64,000 nucleotides of DNA from Glycomyces xiaoerkulensis (GTDB lineage Bacteria > Actinomycetota > Actinomycetes > Mycobacteriales > Micromonosporaceae): NCBI RefSeq assembly GCF_002798405.1, contig NZ_PGGV01000037.1, positions 248,001 through 312,000 of the forward strand. Reading direction: 5' to 3'. Within the stretch, counting starts at the first letter, position 1; each line of letters starts with the position of its first letter. The translations under genes and the position numbers were made by a program. Of the stretch, positions 33,933 through 41,782 are shown piece after piece. The notes under the pieces are model-generated. The model saw nothing but the letters and a program-made list of their open reading frames with translations. It ran no database searches and had not been told where the DNA came from.

Positions 33933-34055
33933 GGCACCCAACCCCTCTCCGGGCGATGATCACGAGCTGCCGGAGTGCGGACCGGCCGGCTGTCCAATAC
34001 GACTGTGCGAGTTCCGGTTATGGAGATGTGGACCACTCGACGGCGATGGCGGTTG

Positions 34056-34091
34056 CCGTCCGGGGAGCCCGGTATCGGGCTCCCCGGACGG
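34056..34091. repeat. 16-bp perfect inverted repeat with GTAT loop
   Basis: Left arm starts CCGTCCGGGGAGCCCG, the loop is GTAT and the right arm is its exact complement. It is the strongest hairpin in the window, yet it lies between two divergent genes where no terminator is expected. Confidence 0.85.
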
Positions 34092-34153
34092 ATCCCACCG
34101 ATGCAGCGCCGAAAGTCGTTTTTCGGTCAATGAGTCTGGGATCACGATCGCAC

Positions 34154-34195
34154 ACGATGCGCGTCCGTGTCTATGTGCATTATCACACGCATCGT
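34154..34195. repeat. Inverted repeat ACGATGCG/CGCATCGT
   Basis: Perfect 8-bp arms separated by 26 nt that include an AT-rich TGTGCATTATCAC segment. Confidence 0.6.
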
Positions 34196-34243
34196 AGCAT
34201 GCATCAACACCGGGAAGATGCACGTGCAGACGAACGTGTATGA

Positions 34244-34263
34244 GCACGGGCATGCTCCCGTGC
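34244..34263. repeat. Hairpin GCACGGG-CATGCT-CCCGTGC
   Basis: Perfect 7-bp arms with a 6-nt loop. Confidence 0.6.
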
Positions 34264-34323
34264 AGCGACTGAGTGTAATGTGCGACACTGATCGAGACCA
34301 GCCAAAGGGAACGTCGGAAACCT

Positions 34324-34367
34324 CCCGCGACACGCGGCCGTCAGGCATGGTGGGGGCGTGTCGCGGG
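34324..34367. repeat. 12-bp inverted repeat upstream of the DUF397 gene
   Basis: CCCGCGACACGC and its exact complement GCGTGTCGCGGG around a 20-nt loop, 84 nt before the DUF397 start, so it would fall in a 5' leader if transcription begins upstream. Confidence 0.7.
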
Positions 34368-34450
34368 CGTGCTGCGGCCTCTCGCGAGCCGGTCGAGACA
34401 GATGTGGAGAATCCGGCCGGATCTCCGGCCACTGGTGGAAGGAATCTCTG

Positions 34451-34696
34451 ATGGACAAGGCACGCAACGGAATGCTGACGGGGGAACTGCCCTCGTCGCT
34501 CACCTGGCAGAAGAGCAGCCGCAGCGGCCCCCAAGGGGGCAACTGCGTCGAGCTCGCCGCCCTCCCCGGCGGCGATGAGATCGCGGTCCGCAACTCCCGC
34601 GACCCCGAGGGCCCGGCCCTCATCTACACGGTCGCGGAGATCCGGGCCCTGGTCGAAGGCGCCAAGGACGGTGAATTCGACGGCCTGATCGCCTAG
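34451..34696 (+). CDS. DUF397 protein
   Basis: 81-residue protein with the family hallmarks LTWQKSSRSGPQGGNCVELA and IAVRNSRDPEGPALIYT. DUF397 proteins are partners (often antagonists) of the adjacent XRE/DUF5753 regulators in actinomycetes, as in the WhiJ-like and Scr1-like systems. The ATG at 34451 has GGAAGGA upstream. The regulator gene follows after 122 nt. Confidence 0.93.
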   Translation: MDKARNGMLTGELPSSLTWQKSSRSGPQGGNCVELAALPGGDEIAVRNSRDPEGPALIYTVAEIRALVEGAKDGEFDGLIA

Positions 34697-34726
34697 CGCG
34701 CTCGGGTACGCCTGCGGGCGGCACTC

Positions 34727-34786
34727 TCACCCTGGCAGGACAGTCCCTCCGGCTACCCTGTCAGGGTGAGCTTTTCACCCGTAGCC
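34727..34786 (+). promoter_or_regulatory. Twin operator-like palindrome and alternative hairpins before the XRE gene
   Basis: Two copies of ACCCTGNCAGG, at 34729-34740 and 34755-34766, lie 26 nt apart; the second core CCCTGTCAGGG is a perfect 11-bp palindrome. TCACCCTGGCAG (34727-34738) can pair with CTGTCAGGGTGA (34758-34769). The same GGGTGA can instead pair with TCACCC (34775-34780), extended by GGCTAC (34751-34756) with GTAGCC (34781-34786). Either DNA operators or a switchable RNA hairpin; both fit. Confidence 0.6.
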
Positions 34787-34818
34787 GAATCCTCGCCGTA
34801 CGTCTGGAGGTGGGCGAC

Positions 34819-35706
34819 ATGAACAAGGCTTCACCACCTGTGGGCGGAGCGGCGGGCGGCCCTACCGCGCTGCGGATGATTCTGGGCGGCTACCTGCGAC
34901 GTCTGCGGGAGGCCAAGGGCCTCTCCCGCGACGAGGCCGGCTGGGAGATCCGCTCCTCCGAATCCAAGATCAGCCGCATGGAGCTGGGCCGGGTCAGCTT
35001 CAAACTCCGAGATGTCGAAGACCTCTTGCGGCACTATGGCATCGAGGACGAGGCCGAAGTGGAGCGGCTCCTGGAGCTGGTCCGCGAGGCCAACCGGCCC
35101 GGCTGGTGGCACCGGTACGGCGACGCGCTCCCGGACTGGTTCAGCGCCTTCCTCGACCTCGAGGGCGCGGCCACCAGGATCCGCGCCTACGAGGTCCAGT
35201 TCATCCCCGGACTGCTCCAGACCCGCGAGTACGCGCGGGCGGTGCTCATGCTCGGCTTCGGCACCACGCCGCTGCAGGAGATCGACGACCGCGTCAACGT
35301 CCGGATGTCGCGCCAGAAGATCCTCACCAAAGAGGACCCGGTCGAGCTGTGGTGCGTACTGGACGAGGCAGCGCTGCGCCGGCCCTTCGGCGGCAGGGAG
35401 ATCATGCGGGCCCAGCTCCAGGAGCTGATCGACTTCTGCGAGATGCCGAACGTGCGCATCCAGATCATCCCGTTCTCCAGCGGCAACCACTCCGGCGCCG
35501 GCGGCGCCTTCACCTGGCTGCGCTTCCCCTCCGACGACCTCAAGGACGTCATCTACCTGGAACACCTCACCAGCGGCCTGTACCTGGACCGCGACGACGA
35601 GGTCGACGTCTACTCGGCGGTGATGGAGCACCTGTGCGTGCAGGCGGCCCGCCCCGACCAGACTCCCGGGATCCTCCGCGACATCATCGAGGAGAGCTAC
35701 TCCTGA
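34819..35706 (+). CDS. XRE-family regulator with DUF5753 (Scr1/WhiJ-like)
   Basis: 295-residue regulator. The N-terminal HTH (about 18-75, YLRRLREAKGLSRDEAGWEI and SKISRMELGR) is followed by DUF5753 (about 95-280) with FIPGLLQTREYARAVL, FGGREIMRAQLQEL and VRIQIIPFSSG. The ATG at 34819 has GGAGG at an 8-nt spacing; GTG at 34810 overlaps that site. It pairs with the DUF397 gene. Operator-like palindromes lie 30-90 nt upstream, pointing to autoregulation. The convergent methyltransferase may or may not be a target. Confidence 0.93.
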   Translation: MNKASPPVGGAAGGPTALRMILGGYLRRLREAKGLSRDEAGWEIRSSESKISRMELGRVSFKLRDVEDLLRHYGIEDEAEVERLLELVREANRPGWWHRYGDALPDWFSAFLDLEGAATRIRAYEVQFIPGLLQTREYARAVLMLGFGTTPLQEIDDRVNVRMSRQKILTKEDPVELWCVLDEAALRRPFGGREIMRAQLQELIDFCEMPNVRIQIIPFSSGNHSGAGGAFTWLRFPSDDLKDVIYLEHLTSGLYLDRDDEVDVYSAVMEHLCVQAARPDQTPGILRDIIEESYS

Positions 35707-35730
35707 CGGACTCCGCCTCGGCACGGCGAA

Positions 35731-35753
35731 GGCGCGCGGCACCGCCGCGCGCC
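35731..35753. terminator. Hairpin GGCGCGCGGC-ACC-GCCGCGCGCC
   Basis: Perfect 10-bp stem with a 3-nt loop between the convergent XRE and methyltransferase genes. A near-identical copy follows the second methyltransferase, so it belongs to the duplicated unit. Confidence 0.75.
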
Positions 35754-35767
35754 CCGAACCGGTGCGG

Positions 35768-36610
35768 CTATTCCTTGTAGCCGATGCCCCCCGCCATGAT
35801 CCGCTGGTGCGGCTCGAGGTCCTCGACCGCCGGGACCTCCCGGTCGGGTTCCTCGGGGAACCAGCGGGAGATGTAGTCCATCCCCGGCGGGATGAGCGGC
35901 AGCCCCTGGAAGTGCGCCTCGATCTGCTCGGGCGTGCGGATCCACCCGTTGCCGAGGCTCTCGAGGCTGGCCCGCTCGATCGCCTTCTGCTCGGCGTAGC
36001 CCTCGTCGATGAAGTCGGTGCACAGGAAATAGGACCCGCTGGGGCAGGCGTCGACCAGGGAACGGATCCACACACCGGGCTGCTCGTCCGGGTGGAAGTG
36101 CATCATCAGCCCCACGATCATCAGGCCGACCGGGCGGTCGAAGTCGATCATCTTCTGCACGTCGGGGTGGTTCAGGATGCTCGACGGATCGCGCAGGTCC
36201 GCGGTGGCGATCAGCGTCGACTCGTTCCGCGCCAGCAGCGCCCGGCCGTGCGCCAGCACGATCGGATCGTTGTCGACGTACACCACCTTCGCGTCCGGAT
36301 TGACCGCCTGGGCGACCTGGTGGGTGTTCTGGTTCGTGGGCAGGCCGGCGCCGATGTCGAGGAACTGGTCGATGCCCTGCTTGGCCATGTAGGTGACGCC
36401 CTTGTTGAGGCCGTCGCGGTTGTCGAGGGCGGCCTCGCGGGAGCTGGGGACGTACTTCATGAAGGTGGCCGCGCCTTCGCGGTCGGCCGCGAAGTTGTCC
36501 TTGCCGCCGAGGATCGCGTCGTAGACTCGCGCGATGGTGGGCTTGCTGATGTCGAAATCGGGAACGTAGGGCGGGTCTTCACCGGACCCGACAATCGGCT
36601 CTTCACTCAT
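35768..36610 (-). CDS. SAM-dependent methyltransferase (DUF574 type), copy A
   Basis: 280-residue methyltransferase of the actinomycete S-adenosyl methyltransferase (DUF574) family; substrate unknown. Features are DISKPTIARVYDAILGGKDNFAADRE at the N-terminus, the SAM loop FLDIGAGLPTNQNTHQ, VVYVDNDPIVLAHGRALL, and IDFDRPVGLMIVGLMMHF. The ATG at 36610 with GAGAGG 8 nt upstream is preferred to GTG at 36619. It is the downstream copy of a tandem duplication (exact 1077-nt offset). Confidence 0.93.
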   Translation of the reverse strand: MSEEPIVGSGEDPPYVPDFDISKPTIARVYDAILGGKDNFAADREGAATFMKYVPSSREAALDNRDGLNKGVTYMAKQGIDQFLDIGAGLPTNQNTHQVAQAVNPDAKVVYVDNDPIVLAHGRALLARNESTLIATADLRDPSSILNHPDVQKMIDFDRPVGLMIVGLMMHFHPDEQPGVWIRSLVDACPSGSYFLCTDFIDEGYAEQKAIERASLESLGNGWIRTPEQIEAHFQGLPLIPPGMDYISRWFPEEPDREVPAVEDLEPHQRIMAGGIGYKE

Positions 36611-36648
36611 CGGCTCCACCTCTCCGTCGAAGTTGCGATTCGACCATG

Positions 36649-36747
36649 TTACGGCCGGTGAACACGCTGGTGGGGTTCGGGATCCACCTCAGCGGCCGCA
36701 ATCTGCGCACGCGCCACGGCACGGAACACCCGCCACACCAACAACAT
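36649..36747 (-). other. Possible 32-codon leader ORF, copy A
   Basis: Encodes MLLVWRVFRAVARAQIAAAE followed by VDPEPHQRVHRP, ending 38 nt before the methyltransferase start. The 5' eight codons and the last ~15 codons match copy B base for base, while the middle differs. No ribosome site precedes it. It may be a leader peptide, or the conservation may be of RNA structure (GGTGG/CCACC and GGCC/GGCC pairings). Confidence 0.4.
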
Positions 36748-36808
36748 GAGAGATACTAAGAGCACAATGGACTGCTCCGGATCGGCCGCTCCCGGCCGAC
36801 ACGGCGGA

Positions 36809-36831
36809 GGCGCGCGGCTCCGCCGCGCGCC
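36809..36831 (-). terminator. Hairpin GGCGCGCGGC-TCC-GCCGCGCGCC
   Basis: Perfect 10-bp stem 13 nt past the copy B methyltransferase stop; sister of the hairpin at 35731-35753. Confidence 0.7.
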
Positions 36832-36844
36832 CATCGCGATGCGA

Positions 36845-37687
36845 CTACTCCTTGTAGGCGACCCCGGCCATGATGATCCGCTGCCACGGCTCCAGGTCCT
36901 CGACCGCCGGGACCTCCTTGTCGGGCTCCTCGGGGAACCAGCGGGTGGGGTAGTCCAGGCCCGGAGGCACCAGCGGCAGCCCCTGGAAGTGCGCCTCGAT
37001 CTGCTCGGGCGTGCGGATCCACCCGTTCCCGAGCGCCTCGAGGCAGGACTTCTCCATCCCCTCCTGCTCGGGATAACCGGTATTGGCGAAGTCGGTGATG
37101 TGCAGGTACGACCCGCTCGGGCAGGCGTCGATCAGCGCCCGGATCCAATCGCCGGGACGTTCGTCGGGATGGAAGTGCATCAGGAGGCCGACGATCATCA
37201 GGCCGACCGGGCGGTCGAAGTCGATCATCTTCTGCACGTCGGGGTGGTTCAGGATGCTCGGCGGATCCCGCAGGTCCGCGGTGGCGATCAGGGTCGACTC
37301 GTCGCGCGCCAGCAGCGCCCGGCCGTGCGCCAGCACGATCGGATCGTTGTCGACGTACACGACCCTCGCGTCCGGATTGACCGCCTGGGCCGCCTGGTGC
37401 GTGTTCTCCATGGTGGGCAGGCCGGCACCGATGTCGAGAAACTGGTCGACGCCCTGCCTCGCCACGTACCGCACGCCCTTCACGAGGCCGGAGCGATTGT
37501 CGAGACTGGCTTTGCGGATACCGGGCACGTACTTCGCCATCGTGGCCGCGCCTTCGCGGTCGACCGCGAAGTTGTCCTTGCCACCGAGGGTGGCGTCGTA
37601 GACTCGCGCGATGGCGGGTTTGCTGATGTCGAAATCGGGTACGTAGGGCGGGTCTTCACCGGACCCGACAACGGAATCGTCACTCAT
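36845..37687 (-). CDS. SAM-dependent methyltransferase (DUF574 type), copy B
   Basis: 280 residues, clearly a paralogue of copy A with the same motifs (FLDIGAGLPTMENTHQ, VVYVDNDPIVLAHGRALL, IDFDRPVGLMIVGLLMHF). Divergence is greatest in about residues 185-230 (the segment around HITDFANTGYPEQEGMEKS), the region likely to shape the substrate site, so the copies may have different targets. The ATG at 37687 is chosen as in copy A. Its terminator and leader are duplicated too. Confidence 0.93.
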   Translation of the reverse strand: MSDDSVVGSGEDPPYVPDFDISKPAIARVYDATLGGKDNFAVDREGAATMAKYVPGIRKASLDNRSGLVKGVRYVARQGVDQFLDIGAGLPTMENTHQAAQAVNPDARVVYVDNDPIVLAHGRALLARDESTLIATADLRDPPSILNHPDVQKMIDFDRPVGLMIVGLLMHFHPDERPGDWIRALIDACPSGSYLHITDFANTGYPEQEGMEKSCLEALGNGWIRTPEQIEAHFQGLPLVPPGLDYPTRWFPEEPDKEVPAVEDLEPWQRIIMAGVAYKE

Positions 37688-37725
37688 CGGCTCCACCTCT
37701 CCGTCGAAGGAACGATCCGACCATG

Positions 37726-37824
37726 TTACGGCCGGTGAACACGCTGGTGGGGTTCGGGATCCACCTCAGCGGCCACATTCGGCGCACGCGTCGCATCACG
37801 GAACACCCGCCACACCAACAACAT
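37726..37824 (-). other. Possible 32-codon leader ORF, copy B
   Basis: Encodes MLLVWRVFRDATRAPNVAAE followed by VDPEPHQRVHRP, at exactly the same distance from the methyltransferase as copy A. An in-frame TGA lies four codons upstream, so it cannot be the tail of a longer gene. Leader peptide or structured RNA. Confidence 0.4.
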
Positions 37825-37862
37825 GAGAGTTATTCAGAACCTTGTGGAACGAGACCCGGAGG

Positions 37863-38945
37863 TCACTCCTCGGACTCGTCCTGGCCGGCCAGCTCCGGGT
37901 TCTGTTCGACCCACCGGCCCACCTCGTCGTCGATCACGGCGGACCACAGGTCCGGGCCGTTCTCCTCGTCGTAGACGACCACCGACTGACCGCCGATGTT
38001 GCCGGTGCCGAGGTGCGGGGTGGTCAGGAAGACGATGTCGTCGCTGCGCAGGTGCATGAAGTCGATGGCGGTGGCGACGACGTTGAACTCGGTGTCGACC
38101 TTGATCGCGTCGGAGACCGATTCGATGAACGCCCGCAGCGTCGACTGCGAGGTGAGGACCCCGGCACTGAGCGCCGAATCCATGATGGCCTTGATCAGAT
38201 CCTGCTGGTGGCGCATGCGGGCGAAGTCGCCGTCGGGGAACTGCTTTCGCTGCCGCACCCAGTCGAGGGCCTGCTCGCCGTTCATGGTGTTCCAGCCCTC
38301 CTCGAAGGTGCGGTAGGGCGGGTGGATCGACTCGATGGTCTGCTCGACGTACATTTCCACGCCGCCGAGGGCGTCGACGACCTCCACCAGGCCGGGGAAG
38401 TCGATCTCCACGATGTGGTCGATGCGCACCTCGGAGAGCGCCTCGATGGTCTGCACGGTCAGGTTCGGCCCGCCCCAGGAGTAGGCGGCGTTGAACTTCG
38501 CCTCCGTGTCCGAGATTTCGGCGTTCGGATCCGGCGGGATGTACACCCACATGTCGCGCGGGATCGAGATGCCGTAGGCATCGGTGCCGCTCTCGTTGAC
38601 GTGCAGGATGATCGCGGTGTCGCTGCGGGCGTCGTCGTCCGAGTCGTCCCCGCGGGCGTCGGAGCCGAGGACGAGGACGTTCATCGCCCCGTTGGACTTC
38701 TCGGGCCTGTCGGGCAATTGCTCGAGGTCGAAGGCCCGGTCGAGGTCCTCGTTGGCCGACTTCGCGGTCGTCCATACCGCGGTGCCCGCTCCGGCGGCCG
38801 CGATCGAGGCCACCAGGCCGACCGCCGAACCGATCAGGCCCCGCCGAGTGGGTCCGCCGCCCGGTGCGCTCGCGACGCGGGCGGCGGCGCCCGCGCCCGG
38901 GCGCACCGAGGCGCTGCCCCGGTAGTTCGAACCGGAATAGGTCAT
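37863..38945 (-). CDS. LytR-CpsA-Psr (LCP) family glycopolymer ligase
   Basis: 360-residue membrane enzyme that attaches glycopolymers to peptidoglycan. A basic N-terminal tail and one membrane segment (about 35-58) precede the LCP domain with MNVLVLGSDARGDDS, RSDTAIILHVN, SIPRDMWVYIPP, KFNAAYSWGG and DWVRQRKQFPDGDFARMRHQQ, including the conserved pyrophosphate-binding arginines. An acidic tail ends it. The ATG at 38945 lies 6 nt after TAAGCT, so the mRNA may be leaderless. Follows the UDP-xylose synthase-like gene. Confidence 0.94.
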   Translation of the reverse strand: MTYSGSNYRGSASVRPGAGAAARVASAPGGGPTRRGLIGSAVGLVASIAAAGAGTAVWTTAKSANEDLDRAFDLEQLPDRPEKSNGAMNVLVLGSDARGDDSDDDARSDTAIILHVNESGTDAYGISIPRDMWVYIPPDPNAEISDTEAKFNAAYSWGGPNLTVQTIEALSEVRIDHIVEIDFPGLVEVVDALGGVEMYVEQTIESIHPPYRTFEEGWNTMNGEQALDWVRQRKQFPDGDFARMRHQQDLIKAIMDSALSAGVLTSQSTLRAFIESVSDAIKVDTEFNVVATAIDFMHLRSDDIVFLTTPHLGTGNIGGQSVVVYDEENGPDLWSAVIDDEVGRWVEQNPELAGQDESEE

Positions 38946-38951
38946 AGCGAC

Positions 38952-38957
38952 AGCTTA
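38952..38957 (-). promoter_or_regulatory. -10 element TAAGCT of the LCP gene
   Basis: Hexamer whose first three bases are the stop codon of the upstream epimerase gene. It ends 6 nt before the LCP ATG. Confidence 0.4.
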
Positions 38958-39995
38958 CGCGGCGGCCGCTCGCCGGCGCTGAGCACGCGCACCGTCCGCG
39001 TCTGCCGGATCGCCTGCGGCGGTCACGGTCTCGCCGGCGCCGCGCGCATCGCGCGCCGCCGCCGCGAAATAGTCGATCGTCGCCTTCAGGCCGTCCTCGT
39101 ACGGCACCCGCGGCGAGTAGCCGAGCAGCTCCCGGGCCGCGGTCAGGTCGGGGCGGCGCCGCTCGGGGTCGTCGGCGGGCCGGTCGGTGTACTCCACGAC
39201 CGACTTCGAGCCGGTCAGGCGGATGATCGCCTCGGCGATGTCGCGAACCGACAGTTCGTACTCGGCGCCGAGGTTGACCGGGCCGTACTCGCCGGAGTCG
39301 AGCAGGGCCAGCAGGCCCCGGACGAGGTCGTCGATGTAGCACAGCGAGCGCGTCTGCGAGCCGTCGCCGTGGAGCGGGAGCGGATCGCCGGCCAGGGCCT
39401 TGGAGATGAAGGTGGGGACTACGCGGCCGTCGTCGGGGCGCATGCGCGGCCCGTAGGTGTTGAAGATCCGCACGATCGCGGCGTCCAGGCCCTTATGGCG
39501 CCGGTAGGCGGCGGTGGCGGCCTCGCTGAAGCGCTTGGCCTCGTCGTAGCAGGACCGGACGCCGATCGGGTTGACGTTGCCCCAGTAGCTCTCGGACTGC
39601 GGGTGGACCTGCGGGTCGCCGTAGACCTCCGAGGTGGAGGCGAGCATGAATCGCGCCCCGTCGGCCAGGGCGCGGTCGAGCGCGTGCAGGGTGCCGACCG
39701 AGTCGACGCGGAGGATCTCGACCGGCAGGGCGTCGAAATCGACCGGGCTGGCCGGGCACGCGAAGTGGAGGACGGCGTCGAACGGGTCGCCGCCGACGGG
39801 CAGGCCCTCGGTGACGTCGGCTTCGACGATGGTCAGTGAGGGGTGGTCGGCGAGGTTGCGGCGGGACCCGGTGGAGAAGTCGTCGACCGCGGTCACCTGG
39901 CAGCCACGCCCCAGAAGCGCGTCGACCAGGTGGGAACCCACCAGCCCCGCGCCGCCGGTGACGAGGATCCGGCTGCCTGTTCCGTAAGTATTCAT
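38955..39995 (-). CDS. NAD-dependent epimerase/UDP-glucuronate decarboxylase-like
   Basis: 346-residue extended SDR enzyme, closest in pattern to UDP-xylose synthase. It has ILVTGGAGLVGSHLVDALL, DDFSTGSRRNL, ASTSEVYGDPQVHPQ, SYWGNVNPIGVRSCYDEAKR (YxxxK) and RIFNTYGPRM followed by VPTFISKAL. The PIGVRSCYDEAKR stretch is characteristic of UXS; a related 4,6-dehydratase or epimerase remains possible. ATG at 39995 preferred over TTG at 39998. It would supply a nucleotide sugar for the neighbouring glycan genes. Confidence 0.88.
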   Translation of the reverse strand: MNTYGTGSRILVTGGAGLVGSHLVDALLGRGCQVTAVDDFSTGSRRNLADHPSLTIVEADVTEGLPVGGDPFDAVLHFACPASPVDFDALPVEILRVDSVGTLHALDRALADGARFMLASTSEVYGDPQVHPQSESYWGNVNPIGVRSCYDEAKRFSEAATAAYRRHKGLDAAIVRIFNTYGPRMRPDDGRVVPTFISKALAGDPLPLHGDGSQTRSLCYIDDLVRGLLALLDSGEYGPVNLGAEYELSVRDIAEAIIRLTGSKSVVEYTDRPADDPERRRPDLTAARELLGYSPRVPYEDGLKATIDYFAAAARDARGAGETVTAAGDPADADGARAQRRRAAAA

Positions 39996-40046
39996 CAAGT
40001 CCCCAGATTATCAGGGTTCCCCCGGCGTTCACCTGGGCGTAACCGC

Positions 40047-41609
40047 TCAGTAGGCGCCTTTTCGGCGCAACACTACCGCGACGGTGCGAAAGAGGATCTG
40101 CAGGTCGGTCGTGAGCGACCAGTTGTCGACGTAGTAGAGGTCGAGCCGGACCGCGTCGTCCCACGACAGGTCGGAGCGGCCCGACACCTGCCACAGGCCG
40201 GTGATGCCGGGGCGGACCAGCAGGCGGCGGCGGACGTCGCCCAGGAAATCGCCGTTCTCGGCCGGCAGCGGCCGGGGCCCGACCAGGCTCATCTCGCCGC
40301 GCACGACGTTGATGAGCTGCGCGAGCTCGTCGATGGAGGTGCTCCGCAGGAACCTGCCGACGCGGGTGATGCGCGGATCGTCCTTCATCTTGAACAGCAG
40401 GCCGTCGCTCTCGTTGTGCATCATGAGCGCGGCCTGGCGCTCCTCGGCGTCGATGTACATGGTCCGGAACTTCCAGCAGTGGAAGGTCTCGCCGTCGCGG
40501 CCGACGCGGGCCTGGCGGAAGAACACCGGACCCGGGCTGTCGAGCTTGATGGCGATCGCGACGACCAGGAACAGCGGTGACAGGAGGACCAGGCTCAGCG
40601 CCGAGGAGGCGAGGTCGAGGATGTTCTTGATCAGCCAGCCGATGCCGGAGATCTTGGGCTCCTCGAGGTGGAGCAGCGGCAGGCCCTCGACCGCGCGGAT
40701 GTGGACGCGGGGGCCCGCGATGTCGGTCAGTTGGGGGGCCACCACGAGGTCGCGGCCGGTGCCTTCGAGCTGCCAGGCCAGTCGGCGCAGGTCGGCGGAG
40801 TCGGCCGAGGCGGTGCCGCATACGGCGAGGGTGTCGGCCTTGATCTGCTCGGCGCAGCCGACCAGGTCGGTGCCGGCGAAGACGGGCACCGGGGTGTCGA
40901 GGTCGCGCACCGACGAGGCGCCCTCGGTGACGTAGACGCCGACCGGGACCAGGCCGGCGGCGGGGGCGCGGCGAACGGTCCGGTAGACCTCCATCGCCTC
41001 GGGGTAGGAGCCGATGAGCAGCAGCCGCTGCACGGCCCGGCCGTACGAGCGTGCCTTGTGGAGTGCGAGGCGGGCGGCGAGGCGGAAGCCGGCTATGAGC
41101 GCGGCGGCCGAGGCCAGCACCGTGGCGACCGCGAGACGGGAGACGTCCGCCTTGAAGGTGAGGGCCAGGAACGAGACCAGGGCGAGCATGAACAGGGAGG
41201 CGCGGACGACGCGTTTGAACTCGTCGTTGCCCATCCCGAAGTACCGCCGGTCGTAGGCGCCGTTGGCCCACAGGACCGCGACCCAGGTCAGCGGCAGCAC
41301 CAGCCACACGATGTAGCGGTAGAGCGCCATCTCGGTGCCGGGGTCGAACCCGGCGTGGGCGTAAGGGGTGAAGTTGACCGCGATCACCGAGGCGGCGAAG
41401 GCGGCGAAGAAGTCGACGCCGACCAGCGCCGCCTGATAGGCGCGGTGCCATTTGGAGACGCGGGCGAGCCGACGCCACGCGGATCGGGTGACGCCGTTGG
41501 TGACGAGCTCTGGATCACCGTCCTTGCGCGCGCCGGTCACTTGAGTCCCCGTCCGTTCGTCCTTCCCGGCTGGGTAGAGCTTTGCTGGCCGTTCCAGGCT
41601 AGTCGCCAC
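40047..41609 (-). CDS. Polyprenyl-phosphate sugar-1-phosphate transferase (WbaP/CpsE-like)
   Basis: 520-residue membrane enzyme that starts glycan assembly by placing a sugar phosphate on undecaprenyl phosphate. The N-terminal half has about five membrane segments and a nucleotide-binding-like CoA domain (VQRLLLIGSYPEAMEVYR). The C-terminal catalytic domain (about 310-520) shows KLDSPGPVFFRQARVGRDG, FHCWKFRTMY, RITRVGRFLRSTSIDELAQL, GEMSLVGPRPL and GITGLWQVSGRS. The GTG at 41609 has AGGGA upstream. Divergent from a glycosyltransferase gene. Confidence 0.95.
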   Translation of the reverse strand: MATSLERPAKLYPAGKDERTGTQVTGARKDGDPELVTNGVTRSAWRRLARVSKWHRAYQAALVGVDFFAAFAASVIAVNFTPYAHAGFDPGTEMALYRYIVWLVLPLTWVAVLWANGAYDRRYFGMGNDEFKRVVRASLFMLALVSFLALTFKADVSRLAVATVLASAAALIAGFRLAARLALHKARSYGRAVQRLLLIGSYPEAMEVYRTVRRAPAAGLVPVGVYVTEGASSVRDLDTPVPVFAGTDLVGCAEQIKADTLAVCGTASADSADLRRLAWQLEGTGRDLVVAPQLTDIAGPRVHIRAVEGLPLLHLEEPKISGIGWLIKNILDLASSALSLVLLSPLFLVVAIAIKLDSPGPVFFRQARVGRDGETFHCWKFRTMYIDAEERQAALMMHNESDGLLFKMKDDPRITRVGRFLRSTSIDELAQLINVVRGEMSLVGPRPLPAENGDFLGDVRRRLLVRPGITGLWQVSGRSDLSWDDAVRLDLYYVDNWSLTTDLQILFRTVAVVLRRKGAY

Positions 41610-41782
41610 TGCACATCCCTGCGGTCGTCAGCTTACGGTGGAGGTGAGTGTCGGCGGGGGAGATCGGCCTCGCGCGATCCCTACCGGGCGGCCCGCAGAC
41701 ACGGTACCCGACAACCTACACCTATTCCCCGATTGAGGTATCTTCGGCCGAGCCGAATGCCGACCGCGCCACCGGAGGAATA

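Larger units (their letters stand above)
33933..34450. other. 518-nt intergenic region rich in inverted repeats
   Basis: No credible coding frame; the only plus-strand frames use poor codons. Base composition is locally lower in G+C (about 34130-34300). It holds inverted repeats at 34056-34091 (16 bp), 34154-34195 (8 bp), 34244-34263 (7 bp) and 34324-34367 (12 bp). It may encode a structured RNA or serve as a regulatory or recombination site; nothing decides between these. Confidence 0.55.

Noticed and set aside
34167-34451. 94-codon plus-strand frame ending at the DUF397 start (TGATG overlap)
   Set aside because: The overlap is tempting, but codon use is atypical, it runs through three hairpins and has no ribosome site or recognisable domain.
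36649-36834. 61-codon minus-strand gene upstream of methyltransferase copy A
   Set aside because: The longer frame runs through the terminator hairpin, and copy B has an in-frame stop just upstream; only the 32-codon core is shared.
33618-37829. Integrated phage or transposon
   Set aside because: The region looks accessory, but no integrase, transposase, terminal repeat or attachment duplication at the tRNA gene was found.
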